Assembly: GCF_000237925.1 (NCBI RefSeq)
Contig: NC_031499.1
Location: forward strand, 8,858,657-8,922,656
Direction of reading: 5' to 3'
DNA: 64,000 nt
From: Schistosoma mansoni
Lineage: Eukaryota > Platyhelminthes > Trematoda > Strigeidida > Schistosomatidae
The translations under genes and the position numbers were made by a program. Positions 60,601-64,000 of the stretch are shown here, piece by piece (the first letter of the stretch is position 1; every line of letters begins with the position of its first letter). The notes beneath the pieces are model-generated. The model did not search any database and was not told the DNA's origin. It was given only the letters and a program-made list of their open reading frames with translations.

Positions 60601-62688
60601 TGAAAAATCATAACCTTATTGACTGATTTGCCCAGTATAACCCTGGTATTCCTAACACATAGACTTATTATGAGTAAAACCCAAAATGAGAAAAAACAAA
60701 TCTAATCCATGATGAGTATAAAATGTGAGATTAGGAATTACATATAACCTAACATTCATATGGTCATGAGTAAATACAACTACGCCACTGTAGTTGGCTT
60801 TGAGTAACACCATCCGAGATCCTAAATCACTAAGGATAATGCTCAGGGTTTGACAAAGGGGTCTACACCTAATAAGATGACTTGGAACACCAGTCAATTA
60901 CATTATCTTTAGATGCCATATCCTGTTCGGCGAGACTATGAATTATGGTAAATTCAGTCAGACATAAGACGTCAAGTTCTGAATTTTGGTGCGAGAATCA
61001 AACAACTTTATAGTTAAATGGCATCTTGTCGTTGTAGATGATGTTATTCCGTGACAAAAACGCTAACTAATTAGTAACCGCATATTATCTAACTAAATGC
61101 TAATTCTGTTTCCTCACATTGATACATAGCTTTCAACCCAGAGTAATTGGTTGAATTTTATTGAAGTCATGTCAGCATCGCTCAAACGACACTAATAAAT
61201 GGTAGTCTAACCACTAAAACTTACAACCGACAGAGTACCTAAAATATTCTGTGGCGAGACCAGACATCAAGATATCAATCAAAATAGATTTGTCCGATAA
61301 AGCTCTGCAAATGAATAAACAGATGAGAATGAGCAGGACGAGACCTGGAACAAACACAAACCAATCCTGGATCTTTCACCGCCAAATGCCCTGGTACGAC
61401 CGAGAGTAGGGAGAGTCTGCTCTCCCTCTCCAAATGCTCTCACATGACCACGCGAATATATAGCCTCTGACAGGGAAGTCCTACTTACTGCCTTCTCGTG
61501 TCACCGATGTTGTTTACAAAATTGAGAGGACGAAAAGCGAATGTCCGGCGCCCTAACCGGGTTGGTGGACACGGAAAATCCACCTAGGGGAGTTGGAAAA
61601 CCCTGATTCCCAAACAATGGTGCACATGGGCACCCGTATCCTGAGTGAACAAATGGAGTATGAATCAATCGTTGGTCACCGGCTACTGTGGGGCTACATC
61701 TCCTTACGATGCTCCACTGCATTGTGGATCAGACCTTTAGGTCAAAGGCTTCGGGTGTGGTCCCTTTAGAAAACCACCTGCTTCGGTTTGGGCACCTGGG
61801 TAGTATTACAGCTCTCATACATATATCTGGTGCCCCTTTGGACCAATATTTATGTCCGAATAAAATAAAAATAACATTGACGTAAGCTAAACTTGCCGTA
61901 AGCTGATAGATTCAAATCCAATTGACTCTGGACAGAATAGCTATCACTTAACTGGCTTTTTTATTTAGTAACAGTGGATCACCGAAGCCTCCACGTAGGA
62001 ATCTTGGTATACTTAATAATAAGGGAAAATATTGATAAATTGTAGTGAGGTACTGTCCTGAGTCCTCAAAAATGACAAATTTTCTTCTAAAGAACTGCTA
62101 GAAATCCCTTTTGACTACCTCATCCGGTATCGAATTCCAGATTTTGACCATTCATGAACAGTAAGACGTGTGCCTACAGTCCATTTTGCTATATTGTCTT
62201 TAATCTCTGGGTGTTAACCATAAGATTTGTGTTAGGACTGGACTGAAGTAGATATTTAAGGCGATGTACTGGAGTGTTAAGCATGCGACAAGTCATTAGA
62301 AGGCCACCTGTGAAGCACCCATACTTTTAAAAGGTTAAATACAACCGGAGACACAAAATAATGGAGGTCATCATAACATAAAGTCCAAAACACATTTGTA
62401 GGTGAAACATGTCATATCCTGAGCAAAATACAACACTAATAAAAATGTAGAAGGCCTCAGGCAATACATGGATGGTTGAGAGAATCAAAATTTAGAAGTT
62501 AACATATAAATGTTTAGTAATTACAAAACATGAAATGTCTAAGTTAAGGATTACGGTGATTCATTTGAATTGCATACCTCCTGATGCATTCTCCAACCCT
62601 GCATAGAGCAGGAGCTATAAGATAACCACTGATTCGCCCCATCATCAGAGATTTTCTCTGTTTTCGGTTTAGACATATAAGCTCCCAT
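48177..62688 (-). CDS. PPM1G: protein phosphatase PPM1G (PP2C-gamma), complete gene, 8 exons
   Basis: It encodes a metal-dependent (Mn/Mg) Ser/Thr phosphatase of the PP2C family. The vertebrate orthologue is nuclear and acts in pre-mRNA splicing and on histones. The joined protein is about 697 residues (human 546). It starts [12 protein letters not shown] and MQGWRMHQE, as the family does (MGAYLSQP, MQGWRVSMED). The metal site is at YDGHGG (D59). A long Asp/Glu tract splits the phosphatase domain, the hallmark of PPM1G. After it come [76 protein letters not shown] and [16 protein letters not shown]. The Asn/Thr-rich C-terminus holds basic clusters (SPRKRP, MKRPKLE) that could be nuclear localisation signals. 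All exon phases agree. Confidence 0.95.
48862..49176 (-). CDS. PPM1G: PPM1G exon 7
   Basis: It encodes [20 protein letters not shown] and [20 protein letters not shown], then an Asn-rich insert and QLRKICHE. The acceptor is TTTACAG and the donor GTAAGA, phase 0. Confidence 0.95.
49986..50608 (-). CDS. PPM1G: PPM1G exon 6
   Basis: It holds the acidic tract (about 50290-50440) and the central phosphatase motifs from [10 protein letters not shown] to [11 protein letters not shown]. The tract is coded mostly by GAT and GAC triplets. The acceptor is TTCTTAG, taking 2 bases to fill the codon begun by the micro-exon. The donor is GTGAGG, phase 0. Confidence 0.95.
51384..51766 (-). mobile_element. 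Sm-alpha-type SINE, full-length copy with intact hammerhead
   Basis: It is the best-preserved copy of the family in the window, 383 bases, flanked by identical 21-base direct repeats (51363-51383 and 51767-51787). It has pol III boxes and a hammerhead (51453-51511) with CTGAGGA, GTCC/GGAC stem II, GAAA and ACGG/CCGT stem III. It lies in the sense direction in a PPM1G intron. Confidence 0.9.
51453..51511 (-). ncRNA. hammerhead ribozyme, type I, core intact
   Basis: On the - strand all core boxes are present: CTGAGGA at 51499-51493, then stem II, GAAA and a minimal stem III. Stem I pairs GTACTG with CAGTGT (two wobble pairs) and GGATG-side bases with the CCAGG side. The next best copy after 30117-30178. 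Confidence 0.7.
52084..52668 (+). mobile_element. RTE LINE 3' fragment (end of RT plus tail)
   Basis: It encodes [58 protein letters not shown] and [15 protein letters not shown], the RTE C-terminus, then a tail ending TTGCTGACTAACTGA. It is 5'-truncated, antisense in a PPM1G intron. Confidence 0.85.
52994..53437 (+). mobile_element. short LINE-derived element, lacking 3' tail
   Basis: It matches the 5' 440 bases of the 12661-13193 family, beginning CCCCCAAATGCCCTGG, but stops near CAGCGCTCGCG without the (AAAT)n tail. It lies antisense in a PPM1G intron. Confidence 0.8.
53662..54152 (-). mobile_element. solo LTR, about 491 bases
   Basis: It is a reverse copy of the 14541-15059 LTR with TGTTATATC at its 5' end (54152). 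The two 5-base flanks differ, so it is older or a recombinant. Confidence 0.75.
54182..54208. repeat. (TA)n microsatellite
   Basis: A pure TA run of about 26 bases, right next to the solo LTR. Confidence 0.9.
54257..54279 (-). CDS. PPM1G: PPM1G exon 5, 23-base micro-exon
   Basis: A TTATGTTAG acceptor and a consensus GTGAGT donor bound 23 bases that read TVERGDS. Exon 4 leaves phase 2 and exon 6 needs phase 1; only this piece links them in frame, with no stop. It adds 7-8 residues just before the acidic tract. Confidence 0.85.
54720..55234 (+). mobile_element. short LINE-derived element
   Basis: It is a near full-length, well-kept copy of the 12661-13193 family with an AAATAAATAAAT tail, antisense in a PPM1G intron. 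Confidence 0.88.
55417..55577 (-). CDS. PPM1G: PPM1G exon 4
   Basis: It encodes [20 protein letters not shown], a Ser-rich stretch with acidic residues and NATDANAVE, part of the poorly conserved region before the acidic tract. The acceptor is TACATAG and the donor GTATGT, phase 2. Confidence 0.85.
56033..56666 (+). mobile_element. internally deleted RTE LINE, 634 bases
   Basis: Near-identical 11-base repeats flank it (56022-56032 and 56667-56677, 10 of 11). It has the LINE leader, the start of the endonuclease ([29 protein letters not shown]), then a direct jump to the protein's C-terminus ([15 protein letters not shown]) and the 3' end. All of RT is missing. It lies antisense in a PPM1G intron, 37 bases from exon 3. 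Confidence 0.85.
56703..56843 (-). CDS. PPM1G: PPM1G exon 3
   Basis: It encodes [20 protein letters not shown] and [20 protein letters not shown], matching the family's MTIEELLTRYGQ region. The acceptor is ATACAG and the donor GTAAGA, phase 0. A 37-base intron separates it from exon 2. Confidence 0.93.
56881..57174 (-). CDS. PPM1G: PPM1G exon 2
   Basis: It encodes [30 protein letters not shown] (family: [20 protein letters not shown]) and [13 protein letters not shown]. The acceptor is TTCTAG and the donor GTAAGC, phase 0. Confidence 0.95.
57378..58985 (-). mobile_element. RTE LINE relic, 3' half, 1.6 kb
   Basis: Reading on the - strand, remains of RT appear ([62 protein letters not shown]), followed by the tail near 57380-57540. 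There are many stops and shifts. It lies in PPM1G intron 1, sense to the gene. Confidence 0.75.
59553..60091 (+). mobile_element. RTE LINE, 5'-truncated, with target-site duplication
   Basis: Identical 12-base repeats (AATGTGAGTCAC at 59541-59552 and 60092-60103) flank it. It encodes [46 protein letters not shown] and [13 protein letters not shown], then the tail ending GCTGACTGACTG. The open C-terminus and perfect repeats suggest a young insertion. PPM1G intron 1, antisense. Confidence 0.88.
60270..60660 (-). mobile_element. RTE LINE relic, old
   Basis: In reverse it loosely follows the RT C-terminus of 57600-57960 (TGACTTCACAGACTGATG.., CGGCCTG, TTATTCGATGAAAAATCATAACC). It is heavily decayed. 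Confidence 0.45.
61386..61874 (+). mobile_element. short LINE-derived element
   Basis: It is a near full-length copy of the 12661-13193 family with an AATAAAATAAAAAT tail, antisense in PPM1G intron 1. Confidence 0.87.
62578..62688 (-). CDS. PPM1G: PPM1G exon 1
   Basis: It encodes the 37 residues from [12 protein letters not shown] to [11 protein letters not shown], the highly conserved PPM1G N-terminus (its Gly2 is a myristoylation-like position in several PP2C proteins). The donor is GTATGC, phase 0. The 5.4-kb intron 1 follows, which is why the exon stands alone. The ATG at 62688 is fixed by the family. Confidence 0.95.
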
Positions 62689-63035
62689 GCTTATGCTATA
62701 GACAACCTCCGCGAAATTGGCGCTTTATAGCTGAGGAAACTTCAGAAGAGAAAAACACTCTTGTTTAATGCGCGATAGAATTCGGAAATTCTTGAATTAA
62801 CCATATACATTAAGAGTTTGAAGATTTTCGCGGTGACTTCGTTCTTTTTGTGAAATAACTTTGCTTTCGTGTACTTAATGCATCACAAGCATACCTGGTC
62901 GATTGCAACCTGAATTATTTCAGTTAAGGTTTGAATTTTTCTTCAGATTCGTTTTATGTTAGTCTTTTTAGCTGATAACCACACCAGTGATTATCTTGTG
63001 TATTTTGTTTATTTTTTCCCTTATATCTTTTCAAA
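62689..63035. other. upstream region of PPM1G
   Basis: These 347 bases separate the PPM1G start from a weak + strand ORF. No clear core promoter motif is visible. If the ORF is real, this would be a shared promoter region. Confidence 0.35.
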
Positions 63036-63210
63036 ATGGTCGGCTCTACTTGTATATGTGGACAACCAAATTGTTTCTTCCCTATTGAGGAAGGAATGCA
63101 ATGTAATGAGTTTAAAACACGGTGCTTCAAAATTTGTACTACTTTAAAACCCACCGCATACAAAAATGCTCGAAATCTACCTCCCATTGCCTGCTGTTTT
63201 TGCTGTTCGA
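63036..63210 (+). CDS. possible first exon, cysteine-rich, unknown
   Basis: An ATG in good context (AAAATGG) opens a frame beginning MVGSTCICGQPNCFFPIEEG with 10 Cys in the first 57 residues, up to a consensus donor GTAAGA at 63211. I do not recognise the family. The - strand is also open over part of it. A second open stretch at 63481-63705 could follow, but its frame is ambiguous. It may be chance. Confidence 0.3.
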
Positions 63211-63775
63211 GTAAGACATCACTGCTCCAAGAGGCAATTAGCCTGTAGAGGTAGATAAAGCCCAAAACCAAACTGTTCTGCAAGTATTCGACATTTGATG
63301 CTGACCATGTTAGTTTTAGTGGACACATCTAGTTAAAAGCTCTCAGTCACGCATCCGCACCAAATCATGAGTGCGTAACACCTAACGCTTCTCGACATAT
63401 CGATAGCCTTCGAAATATATCTTCGAACCCCTTCACTTCCCTACTCTGATTTGACTTGGTTGACATACGTTGATCATAAGAAACTTGTGTTCCAAGGCGT
63501 TGTCAAACTCCTAATACCTGTAGCATTTTTAAGCCTTCTGGCGTTGACCGGAGAGAAAGATTATGAAGAATGGACTGGTAACATGAGCACTAGAAGTGAA
63601 GAATGTTTCAGTGTAGTACGAGCTGTTACGAGACGAGCCAAACACCCGACTACAAAACTGGTAAAACGGATATTTGTTTGGAGACAAGTAAAGAGTGAAA
63701 TATAACTGGAAATTAGGGTTCATGATCCCGTAGAAGACTGTCACCTTTCCAAATATTTTCGATGTGGCTGTCATT
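63211..63775. other. no supported gene
   Basis: It contains a + strand open frame (63451-63705) with a hydrophobic stretch (VVKLLIPVAFLSLLAL) and a basic end, without family match. No repeat was recognised. Confidence 0.3.
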
Positions 63776-64000
63776 ATTTTATTTTTATTTTTATTTAAAC
63801 ACATAAATATTGGTACAAAAAGCACCAGATAAATATGTGCCTCACAAATCTCATTTGATTTGTGTGAGGGCTGTGATACTGCTCAGGTGCCCAGACTGAA
63901 GCAGATGGTTTTCTTAGGGGGGCCCACTACGAGCCTTTGACCTAAAGGTCTGATCCACAATGCAGTGGAGCATCGTGAGGAGATGCAGTCCCATGGTAGC
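63776..64000 (-). mobile_element. short LINE-derived element, cut by window end
   Basis: It shows the (AAAT)n-like tail and the first 220 bases of a 12661-13193 family copy in reverse, continuing past the window. Confidence 0.88.

Overview
The window is AT-rich, intron-rich eukaryotic DNA. It almost certainly comes from a blood fluke of the genus Schistosoma. Three things point there: tRNA-derived SINEs that carry a hammerhead ribozyme (the Sm-alpha type described from schistosomes), several families of RTE-clade LINEs with schistosome-like endonuclease/reverse transcriptase, and a host gene whose first introns are only 35-41 bases while later ones reach several kilobases. The species cannot be fixed from sequence alone.

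Two conserved host genes lie tail to tail. On the + strand, 8095-42378 holds a complete NUP155 orthologue (inner-ring nuclear pore scaffold). I resolve 19 exons whose phases all agree, giving a protein of about 1705 residues. On the - strand, 62688-48177 holds a complete PPM1G orthologue (PP2C-gamma, nuclear metal-dependent Ser/Thr phosphatase). I resolve 8 exons, including a 23-base micro-exon, giving about 697 residues. Many exons are too short or too split to show as long ORFs and were found by reading splice sites and matching the families.

Almost everything else is transposon debris. One structurally complete 3.95-kb RTE-type LINE sits antisense in the last NUP155 intron (35447-39396), between 11-base direct repeats. 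About ten roughly 500-base repeats are made of the 5' end and 3' tail of that LINE, so they look like its non-autonomous derivatives. Other LINE families are present as 3' tails, 5' leader pieces and one internally deleted 634-base copy. There are at least seven Sm-alpha-type SINE copies or fragments; three are foldback (inverted-tail) copies. Five solo LTRs of one LTR-retrotransposon group occur; one is nested in a LINE tail.

Layout: 1-8094 intergenic with old repeats; 8095-42378 NUP155; 42379-48176 convergent intergenic region with a solo LTR, a SINE, a possible Penelope-like scrap, (TA)n tracts and a LINE-derived short element; 48177-62688 PPM1G; 62689-64000 the upstream side of PPM1G, with a weak cysteine-rich ORF reading away from it and another short element running off the end. 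The two host genes have no known joint pathway beyond both acting at or in the nucleus.
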